From DASSUW01 sp963740605 (GTDB lineage Bacteria > Actinomycetota > Thermoleophilia > Solirubrobacterales > Solirubrobacteraceae), in assembly GCA_963740605.1 (NCBI GenBank), contig CAVUFC010000014.1, forward strand, positions 434,001-498,000: a DNA stretch of 64,000 nucleotides, in the 5' to 3' direction. A program made the position numbers and the translations under genes. Every line of letters begins with the position of its first letter. Position 1 is the stretch's first letter. The notes beneath the pieces are model-generated. The model ran no database searches and was not told the DNA's origin. It saw only the letters and a program-made list of their open reading frames with translations. Shown in pieces: positions 48,484 to 56,733 of this stretch.

Positions 48484-49095
48484 ATGTCGACCCGGCGCAC
48501 AGGACCTCGCCCCCGCGGCGCCGTCCGCTCCGCGCTCGTCAACGCCGGCCTCGCGCTGGCGCGGTCGGGAGGCCCGGACGCGGTCGTGCTGCGCGAGGTC
48601 ACGCGCATGGTCGGCGTCGTCCCCAACACCGCCTACCGGCATTTCCGGGACCGCGACGCGCTCCTCGCGGCGGTCCGCGACGAGGCGGTCAGCGAGCTCG
48701 CGGGACGCATGGCCGCCGACATGAGCGAGGTGCGCGCCGGGCCGCACACACCGACGGGCGCCCGACTCCGCCTCCGAGGCGTCGGCCATGCCTATCTCGA
48801 GTTCGCCCGCACCGAACCAGGGCTCTTCGACACCGCGTTCGCACTCGCCGATCACCCTGGAGGTCGTGAAACCGACGCGACGACGCCGCTCGACCTTCTG
48901 CAGGCGAGCCTCGACAACCTCGTCAACGCCGGAATCCTCGAGTCCGCTCGTCGCCCGAACATCGAGTACCCGATCTGGGCCGGCGTCCACGGACTCGCGG
49001 TCCTCCTCCGGGGACCCCTGCGGTCACTGCCCGAGCGCGAGAAGCTGCGCCTCGAAGACCAGATGCTCGCGTTCATCGGCGCGGCCGTGAGCTGA
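48484..49095 (+). CDS. TetR-family transcriptional repressor
   Basis: 203 residues from ATG 48484; an ATG at 48451 would start inside operator 2. The N-terminal HTH is VLREVTRMVGVVPNTAYRHF, then RDRDALLAAVRDEA. The C-terminal region (YLEFARTEPGLFDTAFALAD, LEDQMLAFIGAA) matches the WHG-type (TetR_C_33-like) ligand domain. It most likely represses itself and the divergent methyltransferase through the GTGGAC-type palindromes. Ligand unknown. Confidence 0.88.
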   Translation: MSTRRTGPRPRGAVRSALVNAGLALARSGGPDAVVLREVTRMVGVVPNTAYRHFRDRDALLAAVRDEAVSELAGRMAADMSEVRAGPHTPTGARLRLRGVGHAYLEFARTEPGLFDTAFALADHPGGRETDATTPLDLLQASLDNLVNAGILESARRPNIEYPIWAGVHGLAVLLRGPLRSLPEREKLRLEDQMLAFIGAAVS

Positions 49096-49113
49096 GCGCG
49101 TCAGGTCAGCCCG

Positions 49114-49536
49114 TCACGGATGACGCCCGAGCCCGCGAAGCACGGCGTCGGCGTCGCGGTGGATCGCCCGGAGCCCGATGCCCACCAGGTCGAGGTCCTC
49201 GGTGGGCACCGCGCGCACGGCCGCCCGGTTCTCGGTGTCGTTGCCGGTCGAGAACATCTCCATCGTGTAGATCGCGAGCGGCACGCCGCGACTCGCCGCC
49301 CTCGCCCGCGCGCGTTGCAGCTGATCCGCTGACGCTTCGTAGACGAGCAGAGGCTGAACGAGCAGCGGCAGGTACGCGACGCCATCGGCATCCTCGTACG
49401 CGTCCCCGATGGCTTCGGCCTCGGCCGCACCGATGAGTCCGCTGACGAGGAACGCGGTCATGTTAAGTCGCTGCCACGCCACGAGATCGTCACGTACGAC
49501 GACGGCCGCCTTGGTGGAGAAATCAGTGACTGCCAT
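49114..49536 (-). CDS. DUF2000 family protein
   Basis: 140 residues from ATG 49536. The pattern VVVRDDLVAWQRLNMTAFLV, YLPLLVQPLLVYEASADQLQ, IYTMEMFSTGNDTENRAAV and EDLDLVGIGLRA is that of DUF2000, a peptidyl-tRNA-hydrolase-like fold of unknown role. In other actinobacteria it is commonly divergent from an Lrp/AsnC regulator. Here that regulator is reduced to its ligand domain, beginning about 20-60 bases away. Confidence 0.85.
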   Translation of the reverse strand: MAVTDFSTKAAVVVRDDLVAWQRLNMTAFLVSGLIGAAEAEAIGDAYEDADGVAYLPLLVQPLLVYEASADQLQRARARAASRGVPLAIYTMEMFSTGNDTENRAAVRAVPTEDLDLVGIGLRAIHRDADAVLRGLGRHP

Positions 49537-49595
49537 TCCCACACGTCTCGACTTCGACGAGCTCGGAGCGGACCCGCGCACTGCACGCCGCCGGC

Positions 49596-49922
49596 GTGAT
49601 CTCCGGCTACCACGCGTCAATTGCGATGGATGCGCTCGGGCGCCATGTGCAAGCACTGATCGCGGTCACGGTCCGCCCGCCGACCCGTCAACACATCGAA
49701 GGCTTCCGCAACTGGGCGGCCGGCCTACCCGAGGTCTTGAGCGTCTTCGTCGTTGCCGGGGGAAGCGATTTCCTCCTGCACGTCGGTGTACCGCACACCG
49801 AATCGCTCTACGCCTTCGTGATCGATCGCTTGACGGAGCGGCCCGAGGTGGCAGACGTCAACACGTCGGTGGTCTACGAGCACCTCCGGCGAGCCGTGCT
49901 CGAGCCGCTGGGCCATCCGTAG
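49596..49922 (+). pseudogene. Lrp/AsnC regulator lacking its DNA-binding domain
   Basis: From GTG 49596 the 108 residues (ISGYHASIAMDALGRHVQAL, PEVLSVFVVAGGSDFLLHVG, VADVNTSVVYEHLRR) are an intact AsnC/RAM effector domain. The normal preceding 45-50 residue HTH is missing. In-frame codons upstream read ERTRALHAAGVI, the last turn of the recognition segment, before a stop at 49527. A deletion between this gene and the divergent DUF2000 gene explains the gap. A stand-alone RAM protein could still be made and bind other Lrp proteins. Confidence 0.7.
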
Positions 49923-49935
49923 GTCGCCGAAGCAC

Positions 49936-50072
49936 GCCGAACACCTCACAGCGCGACCTGGTTCGACTCGCCGTTCTGGTGTGCGGCGACCGTCCCTGCG
50001 CGAAGTGCTCCAAGCCCGTCAAGGGCGTCCAAGACTCTCGCAACCCCGACCCGACGCGCGGCTTCTCGCGCT
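49936..50072. repeat. 137-bp dispersed repeat, copy B
   Basis: A gap-free match to 27059-27195. Here the frame encoding NTSQRDLVRLAVLVCGDRP has no ATG of its own and reads on past the repeat to 50110. It lies directly after the truncated Lrp gene. The gap 50111-50197 has no other feature that I can see. Confidence 0.72.
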
Positions 50073-50197
50073 CAGCCCCTTCGGACACTGAGCCGCGGCT
50101 CGCGACGTGAGGTGTCCGGCGTCGAAGCGGTCTCTGCGAATGATCGCGAGCCGCGTTCCTACGCAAATCTTACGGGCCGCGGGCACGGTAATCGGCG

Positions 50198-50536
50198 ATG
50201 AGCACCGAAGACACCGAGCCGCCGCGGGCGCGCCTCGACGCCGGGCGGGCACGAATACGAGACACCGCGCTTCGCCGCACGAAGGTCCTGATCGCCGGCA
50301 TCGCCGCAGCCGCGGTGGCGCTCTCAGGGCTGTTCTCGGTTGTCGCAGCGCAGGCGTTCAAAGGGCACCAGCAAGCCGGCACGACAGCGGCGCGGACGGA
50401 TGACGGCGGCGCTCCGGCGGCGCCGTCGACCACCGATGATCCGGCGCCGCTGCAGCCGCCTGAACAGCCGCCCGCCGCTTCGAACCCCCAGCCTTCCGAC
50501 GCAGCGCCGCAGCCGCAGGTCTCCGGCGGGTCGTGA
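50198..50536 (+). CDS. Membrane-anchored protein with Pro-rich tail
   Basis: 112 residues from ATG 50198. A basic cytoplasmic N-terminus (ARIRDTALRRTKVLIAG) leads into one helix (IAGIAAAAVALSGLFSVVAA) and an external low-complexity tail rich in Pro, Ala, Gln and Ser. No FMN-binding SGAT-type motif is present. It opens the eight-gene electron-transfer operon; the stop overlaps the apbE start. Probably an accessory or spacer protein outside the membrane. Confidence 0.65.
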   Translation: MSTEDTEPPRARLDAGRARIRDTALRRTKVLIAGIAAAAVALSGLFSVVAAQAFKGHQQAGTTAARTDDGGAPAAPSTTDDPAPLQPPEQPPAASNPQPSDAAPQPQVSGGS

Positions 50537-51468
50537 CCACCGACGTCAGCACGTCGAGCTGGCAGGCGCTCGGCACGACCGCGGCCATCGTGGTTGTGGG
50601 AGCCCGCGCGCACGATCGCGCGCGCCACGCGGTCGAGGCGGAGCTGGCGGACATCGACGCGGCGTGCAGCCGGTTCCGCGACGACTCTGAGCTGGCTGCC
50701 GTGAACGCCGCTCGGGGACGGTGGGTCCGGGTCTCGGCGGTATTCCTGGATGCGCTCGAGGTCGCGCTGCGTGCCGCGGCGCTGACCGAGGGGCGCGTCG
50801 ATCCGACGGTCGGCGGGGCGCTCGTGCTCGCAGGCTACGATCGCGACTTCGCCGGCCTGAGCGCTGCGCCGTTGCGCGGTGTGCGAGCCGCTCACGTCCC
50901 GGGCTGGCGGGTCGTCGAGCTCGACCGCGAGGCACGCACCGTGCGCGTCCCCGCGGGCGTCGTTCTCGATCTCGGCGCGACCGCCAAGGCGCTCGCGGCC
51001 GACCGCGCCGCCCAGCGCGCACTGGCTGCCGGACCTGCGACCGGGGTACTCGTGAACCTCGGCGGCGATGTCGCAACGGCGGGCGAACCGCCCCCGGGAG
51101 GTTGGCCGCTGCGAGTCGCCGACAGCCATCTCGCCGGACCGAGCGACCCCGGACAGTCGCTGATGCTCGCCTCCGGCGGGCTCTCCACTTCGAGCACCAC
51201 CGTGCGTCGCTGGCGACGGCGCGGAGGGGACGCGCATCACATCGTGGATCCGCGCACCGGCGCGCCCGCGGCCGAGTACTGGCGCACGGTCTCCGTCGCG
51301 GCGGCGACGTGCGTCGACGCCAATATCGCGAGCACCGCCGCCATCGTGCGGGGGCCGTCAGCGCGGTCGTGGCTGACGAGCGCCGGGCTCCCGGCACGCC
51401 TCGTACGGGCAGCGGGAGACGTCGAGGTGACCGCCGGCTGGCCGGCAGAGCATGCGGTGACCGCGTGA
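50533..51468 (+). CDS. apbE: FAD:protein FMN transferase
   Basis: 311 residues from GTG 50533. ApbE enzymes cleave FAD and attach FMN to Thr/Ser of a partner protein. Conserved blocks are VVLDLGATAKALAADRAA, GVLVNLGGDVATAGEP (Mg-FAD loop), HHIVDPRTGAPAAEYWRTVS and VDANIASTAAIV. No lipobox or signal peptide is obvious, so it may act in the cytoplasm or at the membrane. No FMN_bind target with the usual SGAT motif is encoded in the window, so its substrate is unknown. Confidence 0.87.
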   Translation: MTTDVSTSSWQALGTTAAIVVVGARAHDRARHAVEAELADIDAACSRFRDDSELAAVNAARGRWVRVSAVFLDALEVALRAAALTEGRVDPTVGGALVLAGYDRDFAGLSAAPLRGVRAAHVPGWRVVELDREARTVRVPAGVVLDLGATAKALAADRAAQRALAAGPATGVLVNLGGDVATAGEPPPGGWPLRVADSHLAGPSDPGQSLMLASGGLSTSSTTVRRWRRRGGDAHHIVDPRTGAPAAEYWRTVSVAAATCVDANIASTAAIVRGPSARSWLTSAGLPARLVRAAGDVEVTAGWPAEHAVTA

Positions 51469-52523
51469 TCGCGGTCGCCGGGCCCTCAGCCCTGTGGTAC
51501 CTCACGCGCGGGACCGGGCTCGTCACGCTGCTCCTGCTCACGGCCAGCGTCGTGCTCGGCGTCCTGCAGGTCCAGCGCTGGGGATCGCCGCGGTTCGTCG
51601 TCGTCTCGCTGCACCGCGCGATCTCGCTGCTCGTGGTCGCGTTCCTCGTCGTGCACGTGCTCACTGCGGTGCTCGACGGCTATGCGCCGATCCGCCTTGT
51701 CGACGCCGTCCTCCCGTTCGCGGGGAGCTATCGCCCGATCTGGCTCGGCCTGGGCGCCCTCGCACTCGACATGATCGTCGCGCTCACGGTCACGAGCCTG
51801 CTCCGCCGCCACCTCGGACTGGCCGCCTGGCGCGCGGTTCACTGGCTCGCCTATGCCTGCTGGCCGGTCGCGCTCGTGCACGGCTGGGGCACGGGCTCGG
51901 ACACGCGGACGGCGTGGATGCTCACGATCACTCTCGGCTGCGCCGCGGCGGTGCTCGGCGCCGTCGCCTGGAGGCTGGCGAGCGGCTGGTCGGGCGACAA
52001 CGCGCGCGTCCGCGCCGGCACGATGACCGCGACGGTCATCGTCAGCCTCGTCATCGGCGCGTGGCTGGCGCTCGGCCCGCTGGCTGATGGCTGGGCCCGG
52101 CGCTCGGGCACGCCGGCGGCGCTGGTCGCCCCGCGCGCCGCCGTCGGCTCCAGCTTCCAGCGAGCGTTCACGGCCGGCGTTCGGGGCACGGTGCAGCAGC
52201 GCAACCGAGCGAACGGGTCGGCCGTCGCCGACCTGCGCTTGGACCTGACGAGCGGTCCTGCTGGCGTGCTCCGCGTGCATATCACCGGGGATCCGGCCGC
52301 GGGCGGCGGCGTCACGCTGCGCGGCTCGTCGGTAACGCTCGGGCCGCCGTCGGCGCCCGGCGAGCTCCGGGGTGCCGTCGATGCGTTGCAGGGCTCGTCC
52401 GTTCAGGCGCTCGTGCGGTCAAAGGACGGGCGGGCCGTCCGACTGAGGCTGGACCTCACGTTGTCGCAGGACACTGTCGGCGGCACCGTCTCGGGCCGCC
52501 CCGTCGCGGTGGAGGGCGGGTGA
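51465..52523 (+). CDS. Ferric-reductase-like bis-haem membrane protein
   Basis: 352 residues from GTG 51465 with six helices in the first 210 residues. His pairs H50-x13-H64 and H126-x12-H139 match the two-haem four-helix core of the ferric reductase/NOX transmembrane family. The cytoplasmic FAD/NAD(P)H domain normally fused to that core is absent. Instead there is an external C-terminal domain of about 135 residues (SFQRAFTAGVRGTVQQRNR, VADLRLDLTSGPAGVLRVHI), beta-rich and unrecognised. The next gene, NuoF-like, could supply the missing flavin and NADH site. It should carry electrons across the membrane. Confidence 0.75.
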   Translation: MIAVAGPSALWYLTRGTGLVTLLLLTASVVLGVLQVQRWGSPRFVVVSLHRAISLLVVAFLVVHVLTAVLDGYAPIRLVDAVLPFAGSYRPIWLGLGALALDMIVALTVTSLLRRHLGLAAWRAVHWLAYACWPVALVHGWGTGSDTRTAWMLTITLGCAAAVLGAVAWRLASGWSGDNARVRAGTMTATVIVSLVIGAWLALGPLADGWARRSGTPAALVAPRAAVGSSFQRAFTAGVRGTVQQRNRANGSAVADLRLDLTSGPAGVLRVHITGDPAAGGGVTLRGSSVTLGPPSAPGELRGAVDALQGSSVQALVRSKDGRAVRLRLDLTLSQDTVGGTVSGRPVAVEGG

Positions 52524-53779
52524 GCGACGCGACACTTCCGCGCGTGCTCGCCTTCGCGGGCCGCGGCCGCAGCCTCACGTTCGCCGAGCACGTCGCGCTC
52601 GCGGGCACCCGCGATCAGGTCGCCCACCGCGGGGATCGGCTGATCGATGCCGTCGCCGCTGCCGGCCTCCGTGGACGTGGGGGCGCGGCGTTCCCGACCG
52701 CGGTGAAGATGCGCGCGGTGGCGAGGCAGCGCGGCCGCAGGGCGCTCGTGGTCAACGGCGCGGAGAGCGAGCCGCTCAGTGCCAAGGACCGCACGCTCTT
52801 GGAGCTCGCGCCGCACCTCGTCCTCGACGGCGCGCTGCTGGCGGCCGAGGCGATCGGCGCCCGTGACCTCGTCCTGGCCGTCAAGGGCACGGCCTGGGAG
52901 GCGCACGCGGCGCTCGATCATGCCCTGAGCGAGCGACGCGACGCCGGCCGCGTTCGGATCCAGAGCCCGTGGCCCTCCTACATCGCCGGCGAGGAGTCGG
53001 CGCTCTTGCGCCAGCTGAGCGGCGGTCCGGCGAAACCGACCGTCACACCGCCGCGACCGTTCGAGCGGGGACTCCGAGGGCGTCCGACGCTCGTCGCCAA
53101 CGTCGAGACGCTCGCGCACCTGGCGCTCATCGCGCGCCGTGGCGCGGCGTGGTTCCGTGAGCTCGGAACGGGCGGTCACTCAGGGTCCACTCTCGTCACG
53201 ATCGGCGGCGCCGTCGACCGGCCGGGCGTCTACGAGATCGCCCTCGGCGCGCCGATCGCGGAGGTGGTGTCGCACGCGGGCAGCCGGGGCCTGCCGCGCG
53301 CCGTGCTCGTCGGCGGCTACTACGGCTCCTGGCTGAGCGCGGGACTGGGTTCGACCACGCTGGACAACGAGGCGTTGCGCACGCATGGCGCGGCACTCGG
53401 CGCTGGGATCGTCTTCGCGCTGCCCGCCGACGCGTGTCCGGTCGCCGAGATGACGCGCGTCGTGCGCTGGATGGCCGATCAGAATGCAGGCCAGTGCGGG
53501 CCGTGCATATACGGCCTCGATGCGATCGCCGGAGCCGTGGCCTCGGTTGCAGCAGGCGCTGCCGGGCCGGACGTGATCGCTCGGCTCAATCGCTGGAGCA
53601 GCCAGGTCGAGGGTCGCGGCGCATGCGGTCACCCGGACGGCGTGGTGCGGTTCCTGCGCAGCGCGCTCACCGTCTTCGCGGACGAGATCCACGATCACCG
53701 GCACTACGGGCCGTGCGACGCATGCCACCGGCTGCCTTTCCTGCCGGTTCCCGACACCGAGGCACGGCAAGCGGCATGA
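52520..53779 (+). CDS. NuoF-like NADH-binding flavo-iron-sulfur protein
   Basis: 419 residues, starting in a four-base overlap. LRGRGGAAFPTAVKM and ALVVNGAESEPLSAKDR are the FMN/NADH-site motifs of NuoF/HoxF. YIAGEESALLRQLSG and GRPTLVANVETLAHLALI complete the Complex I 51-kDa core, followed by an SLBB-type region (STLVTIGGAVDRPGVYEIA). The C-terminal cluster motif is NAGQCGPC with later GACGHPDG: one of the usual four Cys is replaced by Ala. A GPCDACH pair lies at the end. It likely oxidises NADH and passes electrons to the adjacent ferredoxin and haem proteins. Confidence 0.85.
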   Translation: MSDATLPRVLAFAGRGRSLTFAEHVALAGTRDQVAHRGDRLIDAVAAAGLRGRGGAAFPTAVKMRAVARQRGRRALVVNGAESEPLSAKDRTLLELAPHLVLDGALLAAEAIGARDLVLAVKGTAWEAHAALDHALSERRDAGRVRIQSPWPSYIAGEESALLRQLSGGPAKPTVTPPRPFERGLRGRPTLVANVETLAHLALIARRGAAWFRELGTGGHSGSTLVTIGGAVDRPGVYEIALGAPIAEVVSHAGSRGLPRAVLVGGYYGSWLSAGLGSTTLDNEALRTHGAALGAGIVFALPADACPVAEMTRVVRWMADQNAGQCGPCIYGLDAIAGAVASVAAGAAGPDVIARLNRWSSQVEGRGACGHPDGVVRFLRSALTVFADEIHDHRHYGPCDACHRLPFLPVPDTEARQAA

Positions 53780-53988
53780 AGTCCCGCCTGACCGTCGATC
53801 CGATCGCCTGTACCGGCCACGGCGCATGCGCGGAGCTGCTGCCCGAGTGGATCAAGCTCGACGACTGGGGCTACCCGATGCTCGCCGCCGAGCACATCCC
53901 AGACCACCTGCTCCCCCATGCGCGACGTGCGGTGGCAGCCTGCCCGACGCTCGCGCTGCGCCTGGCCGCCGAGCGCGAGGCCCGGTGA
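53776..53988 (+). CDS. Ferredoxin, three-Cys type
   Basis: 70 residues from ATG 53776 (ATGA overlap). Cluster residues are C12 and C18 in CTGHGAC and C56 in ACPTLAL, with His15 in the CxxHxxC loop. This is the [3Fe-4S] or His-substituted [4Fe-4S] ferredoxin type that often serves cytochromes P450 and small oxidoreductases in actinobacteria. Here it is sandwiched between the NuoF-like and b-type membrane proteins, so it probably shuttles electrons between them. Confidence 0.88.
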   Translation: MKSRLTVDPIACTGHGACAELLPEWIKLDDWGYPMLAAEHIPDHLLPHARRAVAACPTLALRLAAEREAR

Positions 53989-54572
53989 TGAAGCAAGCGC
54001 CGGGAATCGCGGGCAACGAGCGGCTGACCAGTGCGACCGGCGCCGTGCTCACGGCGCTGCTCATCGCCGAGGGCCTGACGATCCTGTGGCTTGGCGGCCT
54101 GCGAACCGAGCACATGTTCATCGGGCTCGTGCTGATTCCACCGGCCGCGCTGAAGCTCGCGAGCACGGGTTACCGATTCGCGCGTTACTACACGGGCGCA
54201 CCGACCTACCGCGCGAAGGGACCGCCGCTCCTCGCGCTGCGCCTGCTCGCGCCAGTCCTGGTCGTGACGACGATCCTCGTCTTTGCGTCCGGCGTCGCCC
54301 TCCTTGTCATCGGTCACCGGTCCGGCGCACTGCTGGAGCTGCACAAAGTGGCGTTCATCGTCTGGGGCGCATGCTTCGCAGTGCACTTCCTCTGGTACCT
54401 GCCGCGCGCCTGGCGCACACTCACGGCCGGCCGGGGCACGTCCCGGCCGGAGCGAGTGCCGGGCTCGCTCCTGCGATGGCTGCTCGTGAGCGCGGCACTC
54501 GGCAGCGGCCTGGCGATTGCGGTCGCGCTACTCTCGCTGATCGAGGCCTGGCACGGCGGACACCACGGCTAG
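53988..54572 (+). CDS. b-type cytochrome-like membrane protein
   Basis: 194 residues from ATG 53988, sharing one base with the ferredoxin stop. Four or five helices are seen (ATGAVLTALLIAEGLTILWL; LALRLLAPVLVVTTILVFAS; HKVAFIVWGACFAVHFLWYL; SAALGSGLAIAVALLSLIEA). LHKVAFIVWGACFAVHFLW places His-x13-His on one helix, typical of haem b ligands in cytochrome b561/DUF4405-type proteins. The C-terminus is His-rich (WHGGHHG). It may be the quinone-facing or terminal electron carrier of the operon. Confidence 0.68.
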   Translation: MKQAPGIAGNERLTSATGAVLTALLIAEGLTILWLGGLRTEHMFIGLVLIPPAALKLASTGYRFARYYTGAPTYRAKGPPLLALRLLAPVLVVTTILVFASGVALLVIGHRSGALLELHKVAFIVWGACFAVHFLWYLPRAWRTLTAGRGTSRPERVPGSLLRWLLVSAALGSGLAIAVALLSLIEAWHGGHHG

Positions 54573-54589
54573 CACACTGTGAGGTGCCC

Positions 54590-55264
54590 GTGCGCGTGCT
54601 CATCATCGACGACGACCGTGCGCTCCGCGACGCCCTGCGCCGCACGCTCGGACTGTCCGGGTACGAGATCGACACCGCGGCGAGCGGCGAAGCCGGGCTG
54701 CAGCGGATCGCCGAGCAGCGGCCCGACGCGGTGCTGCTCGATGTCGGGCTCCCCGGGCTCGACGGACTCGAGACGTGCCGTCGCCTCCGTGCCGCCGGTG
54801 ACCGGATCCCGGTGCTGATGCTCACGGCGCGTGACGCGATCGAGGATCGGATCGACGGACTCGACGCCGGTGCGGATGACTATCTCGTCAAGCCCTTCGA
54901 TGTCGGCGAGCTCAAGGCGCGTCTGCGAGCGCTGCTCCGACGCGTGAATGACGACAGCGCCCCGGCCGAGCTGTCGTTCGACGCGCTGCGGCTGGACCCG
55001 GCACGCCATGGGGTGCTCGTCGGCGATCGCTTCGCCGAGCTGACGCGGACCGAGTACCAGCTGCTGGAGCTGCTGATGCGCAATCCCCGCCGCGTGCTCA
55101 CCCACGACGTCATCTACGACCGGGTCTGGGGCTACGACTTCGGACCGGCGTCGAACGCGCTGCGCGTGTACGTCGGCTACCTACGCCGCAAGCTCGACGA
55201 GATCGGCGCGCCACCGCTGATCGGCACGATCCGCGGCGTCGGCTACGTCCTGCGTGAGCCGTGA
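54590..55264 (+). CDS. OmpR-family response regulator
   Basis: 224 residues from GTG 54590 after GAGG (GTG 54584 also possible). The receiver (1-115) has acidic pocket IIDDD, phospho-Asp in AVLLDVGLPGLDG, and Lys in YLVKPFD. The winged-helix output (about 128-224) includes LTRTEYQLLELLMRNPRRVL and VYVGYLRRKLDE. It is followed by its kinase in a four-base overlap and sits 17 bases after the b-type protein gene. It therefore most likely controls the electron-transfer operon itself. Confidence 0.92.
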   Translation: MRVLIIDDDRALRDALRRTLGLSGYEIDTAASGEAGLQRIAEQRPDAVLLDVGLPGLDGLETCRRLRAAGDRIPVLMLTARDAIEDRIDGLDAGADDYLVKPFDVGELKARLRALLRRVNDDSAPAELSFDALRLDPARHGVLVGDRFAELTRTEYQLLELLMRNPRRVLTHDVIYDRVWGYDFGPASNALRVYVGYLRRKLDEIGAPPLIGTIRGVGYVLREP

Positions 55265-56664
55265 CGCTGCGCCATCGCATCGCGGCGGTCGCCGGTCTCG
55301 CGGTCGCCGTGACCGTGGTGGTCGCCGCGGCCGCGATCTTCATCGCCGTCAGCGCGCGTTTGCATGAGCAGATCGACGACGCCCTCCGGTCGCGCGCGCA
55401 GGAGCTCGCGACCGCGACCGATCCCGACCACGACGAGAACGACATCTGTCTCCACGCTGGAGGTCCCGGCTATGGCTCCTTCCCCGCACCGCCGAGCGAT
55501 CACGACGATGCGCGCTTCGGAGGGGCCGAGGGCTACGTGCAGATCGTCTGCGCGGACGGCCGCGTCCTGCGACCGGCGGACACCGCGGCCGCGGAGCTGC
55601 CCGCGTCGCAGCGTGCGGTGCGCATCGCGAACGCGGACGCCGGCGAGCAGCTCGTCAGCACCGACGTCTCCGGCACCCACCTGCGGGTCCTCACCCGCGC
55701 GCTCGGCTCCGGCCGCGGGGCCGTGCAGGTCGCGCGACCGCTGACGGAGGTCGACCACTCCCTGCGCAACATCCTCATCGTTCTCGCCGTCGTCTCCGCG
55801 GCGGGGATCGCGCTCGCGGCCGGACTCGGGGCGCTCGTCGCCCGCGCGGCGCTGGCGCCGATCGAGCGGTTCACGCGCCGAACCGAGGCGATCGCCGGCG
55901 ACCCGGATGCCGTCACGCGGATCGCGGTCACGGGTGACGACGAGCTTGCACGGCTCGCGCGAAGCTTCAACGCGACGCTCGACGCGCTCGAGCGATCGGT
56001 CGAGGCGCAGCGACACCTCGTCGCCGACGCCGGCCACGAGCTGCGCACGCCGATCGCCAGTCTGCGCGCGAACATCCAGACGATCGAGGACCTCGACCGG
56101 CTTCCGGTGGACGAGCGCGCCGCGTTGCGAAACGACATCCTCGCCGAGCTCGATGAGCTCACGGCGCTCGTCGGCGACGTGGTCGAGCTCGCGCGCGGGA
56201 GCAAGCCGGCCAGCGTGCTGGACGACGTCCGGATCGATCGAATCGTGGCCTCGCTCGTAGAGCGCGCGGAGGGGCGCGGCGGCACCGATGTCACGTTCTC
56301 CGCGGAGCTCGAACCGACGATCGTGCGCGGTGAACCGGACCGCGTGCACCGCGCCGTCTCCAACCTGCTCGACAACGCGATCAAGTGGAGCCCTCCAGGA
56401 GGTGTCGTCGACCTCACCTTGCACGACGGCACGCTCACCGTCCGCGACCACGGCCCTGGCTTCAGCACCGCCGACCTCCAGCACGTCTTCGAGCGGTTCT
56501 ATCGCGCTGACGACGCTCGCGGCATGCCCGGCTCCGGCCTGGGTCTCGCGATCGTCCGCCAGGCCGCGGAAGCGCACGGAGGCTGGGCCGAGGCGTCAAA
56601 CGCCGCCGGCGGGGGTGCGCTCGTCCGCGTGCGTTTCAGCGCGGAGCGAAGCGCGCGCACGTAA
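55261..56664 (+). CDS. Sensor histidine kinase (MprB-like)
   Basis: 467 residues from GTG 55261. Helix 1 (AAVAGLAVAVTVVVAAAAIFI) and helix 2 (ILIVLAVVSAAGIALAAGLG, about 170-195) enclose a sensor of about 140 residues with two Cys (ICLHAGG, QIVCADG) that could be redox-active. A HAMP linker, H-box VADAGHELRTPIASL, N-box NLLDNAIKWSPP and G-boxes DHGPGF and GSGLGLAIV are all intact. It pairs with the regulator upstream. A periplasmic redox or metal signal is plausible from context. Confidence 0.92.
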   Translation: MTLRHRIAAVAGLAVAVTVVVAAAAIFIAVSARLHEQIDDALRSRAQELATATDPDHDENDICLHAGGPGYGSFPAPPSDHDDARFGGAEGYVQIVCADGRVLRPADTAAAELPASQRAVRIANADAGEQLVSTDVSGTHLRVLTRALGSGRGAVQVARPLTEVDHSLRNILIVLAVVSAAGIALAAGLGALVARAALAPIERFTRRTEAIAGDPDAVTRIAVTGDDELARLARSFNATLDALERSVEAQRHLVADAGHELRTPIASLRANIQTIEDLDRLPVDERAALRNDILAELDELTALVGDVVELARGSKPASVLDDVRIDRIVASLVERAEGRGGTDVTFSAELEPTIVRGEPDRVHRAVSNLLDNAIKWSPPGGVVDLTLHDGTLTVRDHGPGFSTADLQHVFERFYRADDARGMPGSGLGLAIVRQAAEAHGGWAEASNAAGGGALVRVRFSAERSART

Positions 56665-56733
56665 AACAACGAAGGGGTCGTGCGGGTTTCTGCGGATGAA
56701 CGAGCCGCCGGCGCATTCAAAGATGAAGCCACC

